A DNA stretch of 64,000 nucleotides from Butyrivibrio sp. INlla14 (GCF_900102515.1 NZ_FMVS01000024.1:1-64000), one strand, 5' to 3'. Numbered from the stretch's first letter, positions 24,624-34,211 are shown. Notes: generated by a model from the sequence alone, not told the origin. Made by a program: numbers and translations.

Positions 24624-25529
24624 TTACTCAACACATCCTCTAAGATCATTGATATCTTCTACATTATATCTTCTCATGTAGCTTTCAATGCCCTCTACAA
24701 CTCTCATTGTAGTGTAAGGATCATGGAAATTCATAGCTCCAACTGCAACAGCTGTAGCACCTGCCATGATAAACTCGATAGCATCATCTCCACTAGCTAT
24801 TCCGCCCATTCCAATAACAGGAATGTTGACCGCATGAGATGCTTCGTAGACCATTCTGACAGCAACCGGCTTGATTGCAGGGCCTGACATTCCTCCGGTC
24901 TTATTTGCAAGGGCAAATTTTCTCCTATGGATATCTATCTTCATGCCTGTGATAGTGTTTATAAGCGAGATTGCATCCGCTCCTGCTGCCTCTGCAGCCT
25001 TGGCCATCTCTGAAATACTTGTAACATTAGGGCTTAGCTTCATTATTACTGGCTGCTTTGCAACCTTTTTAATTCTGGAAGTAATGTCAAAAAGCGCATC
25101 CTTGTTTTGGCCAAAGGCAATAGCGCCTTCCTTGACATTAGGGCAGGAAACGTTGATTTCCAGCATATCAACTCTCTTCTCATCCCCTAGTCTTTCTACA
25201 ACTTCAAGGTAATCCTCAACACTCTTTCCACAAACATTTACAATAACGCGTGTATCATAATCCTTCAAAAAAGAAAGATCTCTTTCCACAAAAACATCTA
25301 TTCCCGGATTCTGAAGCCCAATGGCATTTAACATACCGCCATAAACTTCTGTCACCCTTGGTACTGGGTTTCCTGGCCATGGCACATTTGCAACTCCCTT
25401 GGTTACTACTGCGCCCAGCTTATTAAGATCAACAAATTCTGAATATTCTACTCCGGATCCAAAGGTCCCAGATCCCACCATTACTGGATTTTTGAATTCT
25501 ACTCCTGCTATCTCAACCTGTGTGTTCAT
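24624..25529 (-). CDS. pyrD: Dihydroorotate dehydrogenase, catalytic subunit (class 1B)
   Basis: Oxidizes dihydroorotate to orotate using FMN; partner of PyrK with NAD as acceptor. About 301 residues from the ATG at 25529 (MNTQVEIAGVEF; GGAG eight bases upstream). Visible features: VMVGSGTFGSG near the N-terminus, INVSCPNVKEG with the catalytic Cys (about 130) of class 1B enzymes, KLSPNVTSI, and the FMN phosphate loop IPVIGMGGIASGDDA. Last gene of a pyrC-pyrK-pyrD operon. Confidence 0.95.
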   Translation of the reverse strand: MNTQVEIAGVEFKNPVMVGSGTFGSGVEYSEFVDLNKLGAVVTKGVANVPWPGNPVPRVTEVYGGMLNAIGLQNPGIDVFVERDLSFLKDYDTRVIVNVCGKSVEDYLEVVERLGDEKRVDMLEINVSCPNVKEGAIAFGQNKDALFDITSRIKKVAKQPVIMKLSPNVTSISEMAKAAEAAGADAISLINTITGMKIDIHRRKFALANKTGGMSGPAIKPVAVRMVYEASHAVNIPVIGMGGIASGDDAIEFIMAGATAVAVGAMNFHDPYTTMRVVEGIESYMRRYNVEDINDLRGCVE

Positions 25530-25599
25530 GTTATATTCTCCAATCAAATCCTCTATATACTGACTAAATCATATGATATACGAATAACCACAGACGTCA

Positions 25600-26385
25600 T
25601 CATATTTCTACATCTTCTGCATCAAATACTGGTCCATCAGTACATATTCTGGCATTATGCACGTGTGAGTGGTGATCCGCCTCTTTAGTCTTGCAAACAC
25701 ATCCAAGGCACGCTCCTACACCGCAGGCCATACGCTCTTCAAGAGAAATATATGCCTTGATACCCTTGTCCTGCGCATACTGCTTGATTGCCCTCAGCAT
25801 AGGCATAGGACCACAAGCCAGGATTACATCGCATTCCACACTATTTTCATTCATAGCATCAATGACATTCCCTTTGGTTCCTACGCTTCCATCCTCAGTT
25901 GCAATGACCATTTTTGCATATTTCTTAAAATCATCAGAAAGGAAGGTCTCTTCATTTCTATAGCCCATAACCGCTGTAACTTCTGTTCCCTTTTGTGACA
26001 GTTCTTTCGCTGTCTGAAGAAGTGGTGGAACACCAATACCTCCGCCCATTACTACGGCTCTTTTACCCTCTGCCGCTTCAAGAGGGAAACCATTTCCTAA
26101 GATTCCAAGAATCATAATGATGTCCCCAGGCTGGTACAGTGCAAATTCCGCAGTGCCTGAACCCACAACCCTGTAAACAAGGCGAAGAGCGGATTTCTCT
26201 TTATCAACCTCACATATACTGATTGGTCTTGGTAAAAGAGTTGCCTTATTGGCGGGATATACACCTACAAACTGCCCTGGATGTGCGTCCATAGCAAGTT
26301 CTGTCTCAAGCCACATGTCGTAGATTCCCTCTGCCAGTATACTCTGGCTCAGCACTCTTGCCTCAATTTTTGCCTTCTTTGCCAT
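25600..26385 (-). CDS. pyrK: Dihydroorotate dehydrogenase electron transfer subunit
   Basis: FAD and 2Fe-2S protein that passes electrons from PyrD to NAD. 261 residues. The FAD-binding part has LLPRPISICEVD (about 51-62), the NAD-binding part has VMGGGIGVPPLLQTAKEL, and the iron-sulfur ligands are in ERMACGVGACLGCVC and ARICTDGPVF. All four cysteines of the family are present. GGGAG precedes the ATG; 32 bases after pyrC. Confidence 0.95.
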   Translation of the reverse strand: MAKKAKIEARVLSQSILAEGIYDMWLETELAMDAHPGQFVGVYPANKATLLPRPISICEVDKEKSALRLVYRVVGSGTAEFALYQPGDIIMILGILGNGFPLEAAEGKRAVVMGGGIGVPPLLQTAKELSQKGTEVTAVMGYRNEETFLSDDFKKYAKMVIATEDGSVGTKGNVIDAMNENSVECDVILACGPMPMLRAIKQYAQDKGIKAYISLEERMACGVGACLGCVCKTKEADHHSHVHNARICTDGPVFDAEDVEI

Positions 26386-26417
26386 TCTTAATCTCCCATT
26401 TTACAGATTTTTGATTT

Positions 26418-27740
26418 TCAGATATTATAAACCACCTTGCCCCTGCAGACTGTAGCATGTATACGCCCCGGAAGCCTTTCTCCAAGAAATGGAGTGTTAG
26501 TGGATTTAGAAGCACTCTGGATAAAATCCCACTCTTCCACAGGATTAAAGATCACAAGATCCGCATCCCTGCCCTCTTCGATCACGCCAGCATCAAGGCC
26601 ATAAACCCTGGCCGGGCCTACAGTCATTCTCTCCAACAGCTCCATAAGAGAAAGCTCACCTGTCTGAACAAGTTCCCTGATACCAAGGGCCAAAGAAGTC
26701 TCAAGGCCCGTTATACCGCTTGGGGCTGCCTTAAGCTCTTTTTGCTTCTCATCTCTTGAGTGAGGAGCGTGGTCAGTTGCTATCATATCTATTGTATTGT
26801 CCTTAAGCCCCCTTATTATGGCCAGTCTATCGCTTTCAAGCCTAAGAGGCGGATTCATCTTGGCAAGTGAGAGGTACTTAAGAACAGCGTTCTCTGTCAA
26901 AGTGAAATGATGAGGAGTTGCCTCTGCATGAACCCTGACACCTCTTTGCCTTGCATTTCTGATAAGGTCCACGGATTCCGCAGCGCTGATATGCTGTACT
27001 ACAATCTCGGCACCGGTCTTCTCTGCTATTTCTATATCTCTTTTTACCATGGATATCTCAGCTTCTCTTGGAGAACCTGTAAGCCCCAGTTTCTGCGCTA
27101 CTTCTCCTGCATTTATCCCATTGTCAGTGATGAACTCTGGATTTTCTTCGTGAAGGCTTATTACTACGCCTTTCTCTGCCGCCATTTTGCAGGCCTTCTC
27201 CATAAGTGCACCATCTGTGATAGGCTTACCATCATCAGTAAAAAGAACTGCTCCAGCCTTAATAAGCTCATCCATATCCACAAGTTCCTGGCATTCCATA
27301 CCTTTTGTGACGTTACCACAGGTATATACCTTGATCCCGGTTCCCACGCCGCGCCTTAAAACATCCCTGATAGTATCTGGATTGTCCATGTGTGGATTTG
27401 TGTTTCCCATCATGACTACAGTGGTAAAGCCGCCCCTAGCTGCTGCCCTAGCGCCAGACTCTATATCCTCTTTATAGGTAAATCCCGGATCTCTGAAGTG
27501 AACATGACAATCCACAAGACCTGGAGCCACCACACATCCCGTGGCATCAATCTCAGTAAGATCCACTCCTTTATTATCTGCCCCTTCCATAAGGCTCATG
27601 CTCATAGCCTCCATGGCCATATCGTCAAGACTTCCGCAGGCTCCTATCCTTGCAATCTTATCTCCGTCCACCAGAATGTCATACATTCCACTTCGTCCGC
27701 TTGCCGGATCAACTAAAGTTCCGTTCTTTATTATCAGCAT
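26418..27740 (-). CDS. pyrC: Dihydroorotase
   Basis: Zinc amidohydrolase closing carbamoyl-aspartate to dihydroorotate, third step of pyrimidine synthesis. About 440 residues from the ATG at 27740 (MLIIKNGTLVDP, with GGGGAG six bases upstream), type I multidomain length. Metal ligands and signature: GLVDCHVHFRDPG, VVQHISAAESVDL and the late MIATDHAPHSRDEK. First gene of the operon with pyrK and pyrD. No PyrR site or pyrimidine attenuator could be shown in the 160-base gap to plsC. Confidence 0.95.
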   Translation of the reverse strand: MLIIKNGTLVDPASGRSGMYDILVDGDKIARIGACGSLDDMAMEAMSMSLMEGADNKGVDLTEIDATGCVVAPGLVDCHVHFRDPGFTYKEDIESGARAAARGGFTTVVMMGNTNPHMDNPDTIRDVLRRGVGTGIKVYTCGNVTKGMECQELVDMDELIKAGAVLFTDDGKPITDGALMEKACKMAAEKGVVISLHEENPEFITDNGINAGEVAQKLGLTGSPREAEISMVKRDIEIAEKTGAEIVVQHISAAESVDLIRNARQRGVRVHAEATPHHFTLTENAVLKYLSLAKMNPPLRLESDRLAIIRGLKDNTIDMIATDHAPHSRDEKQKELKAAPSGITGLETSLALGIRELVQTGELSLMELLERMTVGPARVYGLDAGVIEEGRDADLVIFNPVEEWDFIQSASKSTNTPFLGERLPGRIHATVCRGKVVYNI

Positions 27741-27899
27741 TTTCGCTCCCCAAACCATTCTGTTTGTTTTAATTTCTTTATATTTTTATCATTCTTTATA
27801 GACTGTGTAAATCTCTTTCCCAAAAAGCTATTCCATTTTCCATCTATCCATGAGAAAATGGGAAAGGAAATTTTTAGAATTTAGAAAAGAGGCTTTATA

Positions 27900-28628
27900 A
27901 TGATACGTTCAATCCTTGCAGTTTTATTTGTTGCAGTGTTTCTCATAGTTAGTCTTCCAATCCAGGGTGTTCTCTGGATAATCGGCAGGTTTAATCCCTG
28001 GGCCAAGAAGACCATATCACTTGCTATAGTCAGCTGGGCCTTCAACGTCGTATTATTTATCAGCGGTGTCAAAAGAACCGTCATCGGCGAAGAAAATGTT
28101 CCAAAGGATACAGCCGTTCTCTATGTTGGTAACCACCGCAGCATCTTCGATATAGTTCTTGCTTATCCAAGGGTTCCTGCTCCTACAGGCTTTATAGCCA
28201 AGAAAGAAATCCTGAAGGTGCCGCTTCTGAATATCTGGATGATCTACATGGATTGTCTTTTCCTTGATAGAAAGGATATCCGCAAGGGTATGGAGATGAT
28301 CCTTACCGCTATCGACAAAGTAAAAAACGGCATCTCTATCTTCATCTATCCTGAGGGAACCAGAAACAAAACTGATGCCCCTCTAGGAGAATTCCACAAG
28401 GGAAGCTTTAAGATTGCTCAGAAGACTGGCTGTCCTATCATCCCTGTAGTAATAAACCACTCCGATGAAATTCTTGAAAAACACATGCCATTTATCAAGC
28501 GCACCCATGTTACTATCGAGTATTGCAAACCTATTATTCCAGGCGAGCTTAGTAAGGAAGATCAAAAGAACATCGACAAATTCGTTTATGACATCGTTGA
28601 ACAGACCTACCTTAAAAATGCTCAATAA
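27900..28628 (+). CDS. plsC: 1-acyl-sn-glycerol-3-phosphate acyltransferase
   Basis: Adds the second acyl chain to lysophosphatidic acid at the membrane. 242 residues with an N-terminal hydrophobic segment (1-30), the catalytic NHRSIFD (HX4D) motif at about 77-83, acceptor motif FIYPEGTRNK at about 154-163, and IIPVVINHSDEIL. Divergent from pyrC and alone on its strand here. Confidence 0.93.
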   Translation: MIRSILAVLFVAVFLIVSLPIQGVLWIIGRFNPWAKKTISLAIVSWAFNVVLFISGVKRTVIGEENVPKDTAVLYVGNHRSIFDIVLAYPRVPAPTGFIAKKEILKVPLLNIWMIYMDCLFLDRKDIRKGMEMILTAIDKVKNGISIFIYPEGTRNKTDAPLGEFHKGSFKIAQKTGCPIIPVVINHSDEILEKHMPFIKRTHVTIEYCKPIIPGELSKEDQKNIDKFVYDIVEQTYLKNAQ

Positions 28629-28682
28629 TATTCCATAGTAAGATTCTATAAAAGGCAATTAGCCCTTCAAAAGTCAAAAGAA

Positions 28683-28725
28683 AACCCAGGCTGGTAAGAA
28701 TTTCCTACCAACCTGGGTATTTTTT
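28683..28725. terminator. Bidirectional terminator between plsC and ddl
   Basis: AACCCAGGCTGGTA pairs with TACCAACCTGGGT, then ATTTTTT. It serves plsC on the plus strand and ddl on the minus strand. Confidence 0.85.
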
Positions 28726-29929
28726 ACATCTTTGATCCCTTGCTGCCGCCGCCAAGGTGAACGCCTTCAAGTACGTTAGTATCAAAGGAATATACAATCT
28801 TGTGGCTCTCTCTGTCTGCCTTAAGGGCAAGCTCTATAACTTCATCTAAAAGCTGTGTATATTTAAGTCCAAGTGGCTCCCAAAGATAGAATGAAAGTGA
28901 GCCTGGAATAGTATTGATCTCATTGAGATATACCTTGTCTGTCTTTTTATCGATCATAAAGTCAATTCTGGAAACACCAGAACATCCAAGACACTTGAAG
29001 GCATCTACTGCCATCTTTCTGATCTCTTCTCTGCGCTCAGGGCTGATCTCTGCAGGAATCTTTCTCTTAAGAGATGCCATTCCCTTGCTGCCTCCAGTCT
29101 TGGCACCCTTGGCACCACCCTTTGCTCCGCCAATATACTTATCTTCAAAGCTGAGGATATCATCTGAGTTAACAGGCTCCTCGCACTCAGAAGCTTTGGC
29201 TTCCTCATAGTCTCCAATTACTGAGCAGTTGATTTCCTTGAGGTCGTCAATAGCTGGCTCAACAAGGATCTTTTTAGAGAATTCAAAACCAAGATCAAGA
29301 GCCTCTAAAAGAGAATCTCTATCTTTTGCCTTCTTGATACCGATACTTGAACCAAGGTTAAGTGGCTTTATGATAACAGGGTATTCGAATGTCTTCTCAA
29401 TCTTTTCCACAAGAGAATTAACATCCTCATAATCCTTCCAGGTATAGCACTTGCAGTCAAGAACAGGAATGCCGTTGTCCTTGAGAACTGTCTTCATGAC
29501 ATATTTGTTCATGCCAACAGCTGATGAGAGAACATCACAGCCAACTACAGGAAGTCCAAGTGTTGCAAGATAGCCCTGAAGAGTACCATCCTCAACATTT
29601 GTTCCATGAACGATAGGGAATGCAATATCAACCTGCGCAATCACATTGCTTCCAAACAGCTTCTTATTAAATCTCTGAAGTGTTACCTTGTCGCCGTCCT
29701 TAACCCATATAACCTGTGTGCTCTTCTTTAAAAGTTCTGGAATATGTGTGTATTCTTCAATCTTATCCACGTCTTCACCAACATAGAAATCATTGTTCTT
29801 GGTAATGTAAACAGGGATAACATCGTACTTGTCTCTATTGATGCTGCCAATAGCCTGAATAGCTGAGATGATAGAAATCTCATGCTCTGTACTTTTTCCA
29901 CCAAATAAAACTGCCAGCTGTAATTTCAT
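28724..29929 (-). CDS. ddl: D-alanine--D-alanine ligase
   Basis: ATP-grasp enzyme making D-Ala-D-Ala for the cell wall. 401 residues, longer than the usual 310-370. Motifs: VLFGGKSTEHEISI at the N-terminus, PVIIKPLNLGSSIGI in the ATP-grasp fold, GCSGVSRIDFM, and NEINTIPGSLSFYLWEP at the active site. Extra length comes from an insertion at about 240-290 with a Gly/Ala/Lys tract (YIGGAKGGAKGAKTGGSKG) and a Gly/Ser/Lys tail (GGGSKGSK). The remaining residues look functional. A Tyr or Phe in the omega loop could not be assigned because the insertion lies there. Confidence 0.93.
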   Translation of the reverse strand: MKLQLAVLFGGKSTEHEISIISAIQAIGSINRDKYDVIPVYITKNNDFYVGEDVDKIEEYTHIPELLKKSTQVIWVKDGDKVTLQRFNKKLFGSNVIAQVDIAFPIVHGTNVEDGTLQGYLATLGLPVVGCDVLSSAVGMNKYVMKTVLKDNGIPVLDCKCYTWKDYEDVNSLVEKIEKTFEYPVIIKPLNLGSSIGIKKAKDRDSLLEALDLGFEFSKKILVEPAIDDLKEINCSVIGDYEEAKASECEEPVNSDDILSFEDKYIGGAKGGAKGAKTGGSKGMASLKRKIPAEISPERREEIRKMAVDAFKCLGCSGVSRIDFMIDKKTDKVYLNEINTIPGSLSFYLWEPLGLKYTQLLDEVIELALKADRESHKIVYSFDTNVLEGVHLGGGSKGSKM

Positions 29930-30014
29930 AACTTGCCTTCTTTCACTTATAAAAACTATTTTTCCTCAAGTCCGCAAACATTATACACTCTTGGAACAAA
30001 AAATCAAAGAATCA

Positions 30015-31670
30015 TCATTTATAGTTGTCTGGAAGATCATTTTCAAGAAGAATTACCTTTTCTCTTCCAGCATCAATCTCATACATAAGAGCTGTAGCTT
30101 CAGAAAGAGTATTCTTGACAAAAAGTCTCTCCGGGTCAAAGCCTGCTTCCAAGGCACCTGCCTTTATAGAAGCACTGTTCTTCTCACCTACTGTGATGAT
30201 GTAATCGCAGACAGCTGCTGCCTGACGGCCAAACTCCTTGTTGTACTCATCCTCCTTGGCTCCAAGCTCTACCATTCCAGGTGTTACCAGAATCTTAACC
30301 GTGTTCTCAAAAAGAGAAAGTGTCTCAAGCGCAACCTTAGCTCCATTAGGATTTGAATTATAAGCATCATCAAGGATTGATACATTACCGTGCTTGTTAA
30401 GCTCAAGTCTGTGAGGAACACTAGCAAGCCTTCTCACTGCTATCCTCAGCTTGCTCATAGGAATACCAAGGCTGTTTGCCGCTGCAATAGCTCCTACAAT
30501 GTTCTCTACGTTATGTCTTCCTACGAGTTTAGTACTAAACTCACAGCTCTCTCCGTCAGGAGCTGTTACCACAAATGTTGTTCCGCCACTAGTAACCTTA
30601 ATATCTGTAGCTCTGTAGTCATTGCCCTCTAAAAGGCCATAGGTGATGGCATCCTGATATTTCATATTGGATCTTATGATCTCATTGTCGCCATTTACAA
30701 ACTTAAGATGCTTTTTGGCAGGTTCTCCTGTAGTCTTCATCTTCTCATCAACTGCATCAAGAAGCTCATACTTGGTGCTGATGATGTTATCAAGAGAATG
30801 GAAGGTCTCAAGATGCTGATATCCAATAGAAGTAAGGATTCCATCATCAGGATGAACAATATCCGTGATTTCTTTTATATCATGAAGGTGTCTTGCACCC
30901 ATTTCACATACAAATATCTCGTGAGTTGGCTTCAAATGCTCCCTGATGGTTCTGACAATTCCCATAGGAGTATTGTAGCTCTCTGGTGTCATAAGAACTG
31001 AAAAGCCCTCTGACAAAAGTGTTGTCAGATAGTACTTAACGCTTGTCTTGCCGAAGCTTCCTGTAATTCCGATGATGCGAAGGTTTGGATGCTCTCTAAG
31101 AAGTCTCTTGGCATCGTCGATGTAGTACTTATTGATCCTAAGTTCAATTGGTTTGTTGATAAGATTAGCAAGTGCCGGAATAAGCGGAAGAATAGCCATA
31201 TAGATCACTGCCATCATGATAAATACCAGTATAGGTGCAACATCACTTAGATCCGCGCTGTTAAACTCACTTGTCTCTCCATATGAAAGCTTTGAAATTA
31301 CTGGTGGAACCACAAGAATAAGTATGCTCAGGATACCATAGGTTACAAATAATCTCTTAACCCTGCTGGTAACAACAAACTTCTTCTTGGCTTTTCTTGG
31401 AATATACAAGACAACAAGCCACACAATATCTGCAAGAAGAAGCACTCCGCAGATCATGGTCAGTGGCACTTTGTTTCTCATGTCCAACCCAGCTATAGCA
31501 AATACTGACAATACAAGAATCATCACATGTAGCAGCATTTTTAGTTTCTCTGATCTAAGAACTCTGAAATATCCCTGAAACTGATAGCTGGAAAGCTGCA
31601 GCATATGACTGTAATATCTCAGTGCTAGAACCATAATAGCCAGAACTGGCAATGTACATAGCAAAATCAT
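30015..31670 (-). CDS. Membrane-anchored MurF-like Mur ligase
   Basis: 551 residues. The first 175 form about five hydrophobic segments (for example LLHVMILVLSVFAIAGLDM, LFVTYGILSILILVV and LVFIMMAVIYMAILPLIPAL). From about 180 the protein is a Mur ligase: nucleotide loop GITGSFGKTS (201-210), MGARHLHDIKEI, LDDAYNSNPNGAKVAL (the MurF-type D-D-A-Y-N-x-N-P motif) and a C-terminal domain with ILVTPGMVELG. MurF joins UDP-MurNAc-tripeptide to D-Ala-D-Ala, and ddl lies 85 bases downstream in the same direction, supporting MurF activity. The classical MurF N-terminal UDP-binding domain is replaced by membrane segments. Confidence 0.85.
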   Translation of the reverse strand: MILLCTLPVLAIMVLALRYYSHMLQLSSYQFQGYFRVLRSEKLKMLLHVMILVLSVFAIAGLDMRNKVPLTMICGVLLLADIVWLVVLYIPRKAKKKFVVTSRVKRLFVTYGILSILILVVPPVISKLSYGETSEFNSADLSDVAPILVFIMMAVIYMAILPLIPALANLINKPIELRINKYYIDDAKRLLREHPNLRIIGITGSFGKTSVKYYLTTLLSEGFSVLMTPESYNTPMGIVRTIREHLKPTHEIFVCEMGARHLHDIKEITDIVHPDDGILTSIGYQHLETFHSLDNIISTKYELLDAVDEKMKTTGEPAKKHLKFVNGDNEIIRSNMKYQDAITYGLLEGNDYRATDIKVTSGGTTFVVTAPDGESCEFSTKLVGRHNVENIVGAIAAANSLGIPMSKLRIAVRRLASVPHRLELNKHGNVSILDDAYNSNPNGAKVALETLSLFENTVKILVTPGMVELGAKEDEYNKEFGRQAAAVCDYIITVGEKNSASIKAGALEAGFDPERLFVKNTLSEATALMYEIDAGREKVILLENDLPDNYK

Positions 31671-31684
31671 AATCTTCTCCTAAA

Positions 31685-32473
31685 TTAAATTCCTAAAAAG
31701 CTTCCCAAAATCCTGTTGTACAGATATGGATTATCAAGGAAGGTATAATGTCCTGCTCCCTCTATAACTGCAAGTCCTGCCTCTGGCATAAGCTCTTCCA
31801 TCTTCTTACCATCAGAAAGAGGAGTCGCTGTATCCCGGTCACCCCAGATAAGAAGCGTAGGCTGTGTAACTGAAGGCATATAAGGAGTGCAGTCCTCATT
31901 GACATTCATAACAAGTGACTTTCTCATAACAGGAGAAGCTGCGGCATAATCTGCGCTTCCAAATTTCTTCTGAAGCCTATCAAGCGCCCCTGGAAAAAGC
32001 TTCACTATTCCTGTTCTGGTAATAAGGTTCTTGTAGAACTTGTATCTCTTGGTGCGGCTGTTCTGAGCCTTGGTCCTAACGGGCAGGACACCTGCTGAGT
32101 CTGTAAGGATGATCTTAGGAATTGAAAAATCAGTCTTTATCCTGCCATCATGTATTCCCGAAGCAAGTTTTATTATGATCCTGCCTCCCATGGAGTGCCC
32201 CAGGAATATGATTTCCTTTTCCTCTGGATAAAGCTCTTTTACAAAAGAGAGAACAAAATCCACGTAGGCATCAACATTCATAGGCTCTGCAGGCTCATCG
32301 CTCTTACCAAATCCAGGCATATCCATGGCTACCACATGATATTTGACCTTGGCAAAAGATATTACTCCTGCAAAAAGATCAATGTTAGAACCCCATCCAT
32401 GGAGCATTACTAGAAGTGGCCCCTGACCTTCATCTATATAATTTATATTTAGTCCATTTATTATTGTATTCAT
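31685..32473 (-). CDS. Alpha/beta hydrolase
   Basis: 262 residues of alpha/beta-hydrolase fold. The oxyanion segment is VMLHGWGSNIDLF, the nucleophile elbow is IFLGHSMGGRI with Ser (about 96), the acid is in LLIWGDRDTATP and the catalytic His in EGAGHYTFLDNP. No signal peptide. Substrate unknown. Its stop is 14 bases before the MurF-like gene, so hydrolase, MurF-like and ddl probably form one transcript; a role linked to cell wall or lipid carriers is only a guess. Confidence 0.85.
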   Translation of the reverse strand: MNTIINGLNINYIDEGQGPLLVMLHGWGSNIDLFAGVISFAKVKYHVVAMDMPGFGKSDEPAEPMNVDAYVDFVLSFVKELYPEEKEIIFLGHSMGGRIIIKLASGIHDGRIKTDFSIPKIILTDSAGVLPVRTKAQNSRTKRYKFYKNLITRTGIVKLFPGALDRLQKKFGSADYAAASPVMRKSLVMNVNEDCTPYMPSVTQPTLLIWGDRDTATPLSDGKKMEELMPEAGLAVIEGAGHYTFLDNPYLYNRILGSFLGI

Positions 32474-32582
32474 GACCCATCCATATTATCACTAGGCTAC
32501 ATATCATGCAAATTCCATAACATGACTATCAGTTTGGAAAAATTGACATTGCTTCTATTACATTCCTCTTATGGCCCTGACT

Positions 32583-34163
32583 TTATCCCTCAAGAGCGCT
32601 TAGCATAAACACCACCAGAGCATCGCTGTGAGGATCATTCATGATTCCACCAAAATCTGCACTATCCTCAAATGTTCTCTCTGTTTCATCTGTAAGAAGG
32701 TTGATGCACCATGGATTCATCCCCATAAGGTAATGCACATGGTTTTCTATGATCGTGGTGTATTCGTGGTTGTGGATTATGTGATTAGTGATAGAAAGGC
32801 ACTTTATGTCCTCAAGCAGACTATCAAAGTTCCCATTTTCTGCTTCATCCGCTACCAAAAATCTATTCTCCGTTGCATTTGCAGCAATCCGCTCCGATTT
32901 CTTCATAAGGGCCTTGATCAGTTTATTGCACTGCTCCTTGTCCACTTCCTGATTGGTTGAAAGATAGGTCACAGCACCTACAAAGACATTCTCGTCAGTA
33001 TCAAACTGCTCAATAAAATCTTCTTTGGCAAAAAAAACATCAAGAGCCTTTCTGTATTTATCACTTCCTGTTGCCCTATAGAGCTGAGCTGCCGCATTGA
33101 AGGCTGCTGTATTATCAGCCACTGTCTGGTTTATTAAAAAGCTCTCATAGGCCCTGTCAGCAGCTCTAAGTGCTGTAGTCGCGTAATCCTGATCATATTG
33201 CTGATAGATAAAGCTAAACCTTGCCATAGTAGCTGCAAATCTTATGGTTGCATCCATTGACACCGATGTCACTTCCACAGGAGCAGCAAAAATATCACCA
33301 TTTCCCTGACTCTTGGTTATGGCTGCTCCGTACACGCCTCCAGTCTTGGCATCCTGCATTTTTAAAAGCCAGTCTACCTCATATCTGATCTCATCAATGA
33401 TATCCGGAATTTTGTTGCCACTTTCAGGAATTCCTGCTTCATCTGAAAAGGCCTCAGGATTCATCTCATAGGCCAGGAGAAGTTCCTCCACTACTCTGGC
33501 TCCAATAAGAGCATCCCGGTCAGCATGCTCATCCATATGCCATCCACCTGTCACATCGATCAGAGTGTCTGCATTATCCTGAAGTCTGGCCTTTGTTGTA
33601 TGGCAGGCACTATGTCCATTGTCTCCTGAGACTATCTGAGAAATAGCAATCCCACATCTGTTTGTGTAGTACTTTTGGCAGGCTCTGTCCAAAACATCCT
33701 TATAAATATCCTCTCCTATGGAAAAAGAAAAAGACTCTCCAAGATGTTCAGCATAAATCACATATGTTCCCGGCTCTTTAAAGCTGTTAAACCTTCCAAT
33801 TCCGTAATATTTGCCACTTTCCTTATCAAGAACAGCCTTTACCACATCACCTATAAAGGCCACCTCTCCTGTCTCTAGATTTCTTATCTGAAAAGTCCTG
33901 GGAAGATCCTTACCTCTGAATATTGCTACCTTCTCTGATTCCTGTTCAAAGCCTGTCTGATCAACAAGTATATTAGGAATCTGCACCGGAGCCACATAAT
34001 CCACCTTGGATACACTCTGCCCTTCCGTCTGATATGCCCCTGTAAGTTCTGCTATATCCACACTGCTTTCAGCAGAAGAAGCGCCGCAACCAGCGACGCT
34101 TCCCATTATCAGCACCAGTAGTGCTGCTATTATTCTCTTTGTCCCACTCATATAAGAAAACAT
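32583..34163 (-). CDS. Divergent GH9 (cellulase)-like lipoprotein
   Basis: 526 residues with a lipoprotein signal (lipobox SVAGC, Cys26). An Ig-like CelD_N domain (about 60-150) contains PNILVDQTGFEQESEKVAI and is followed by a GH9-like alpha/alpha barrel (about 155-526): VTGGWHMDEHADRD, PDIIDEIRYEVDWLLKMQD, YLMGMNPWCIN and a closing GIMNDPHSDALVVFML. Normal GH9 enzymes have a DAGD pair after GGWH and a Glu near the end; neither is clearly present here. It could be a binding protein or an enzyme with altered specificity. Lipid anchoring would keep it at the cell surface. Confidence 0.75.
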   Translation of the reverse strand: MFSYMSGTKRIIAALLVLIMGSVAGCGASSAESSVDIAELTGAYQTEGQSVSKVDYVAPVQIPNILVDQTGFEQESEKVAIFRGKDLPRTFQIRNLETGEVAFIGDVVKAVLDKESGKYYGIGRFNSFKEPGTYVIYAEHLGESFSFSIGEDIYKDVLDRACQKYYTNRCGIAISQIVSGDNGHSACHTTKARLQDNADTLIDVTGGWHMDEHADRDALIGARVVEELLLAYEMNPEAFSDEAGIPESGNKIPDIIDEIRYEVDWLLKMQDAKTGGVYGAAITKSQGNGDIFAAPVEVTSVSMDATIRFAATMARFSFIYQQYDQDYATTALRAADRAYESFLINQTVADNTAAFNAAAQLYRATGSDKYRKALDVFFAKEDFIEQFDTDENVFVGAVTYLSTNQEVDKEQCNKLIKALMKKSERIAANATENRFLVADEAENGNFDSLLEDIKCLSITNHIIHNHEYTTIIENHVHYLMGMNPWCINLLTDETERTFEDSADFGGIMNDPHSDALVVFMLSALEG

Positions 34164-34211
34164 GTCTTACCCATTTATGCTAATTATCTTAAACTTTTAT
34201 CCGCATCATTA

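Noticed and set aside
27741..27899. PyrR site or attenuator before pyrC
   Set aside because: A CCATTTTC/GAAAATGG inverted repeat is present, but no PyrR-like anti-antiterminator or T-run in the right place.
7948..29929. VanZ-like gene plus ddl read as a glycopeptide resistance set
   Set aside because: The two are 20 kb apart; no vanH, vanX, vanR or vanS is present, and ddl is flanked by housekeeping genes.
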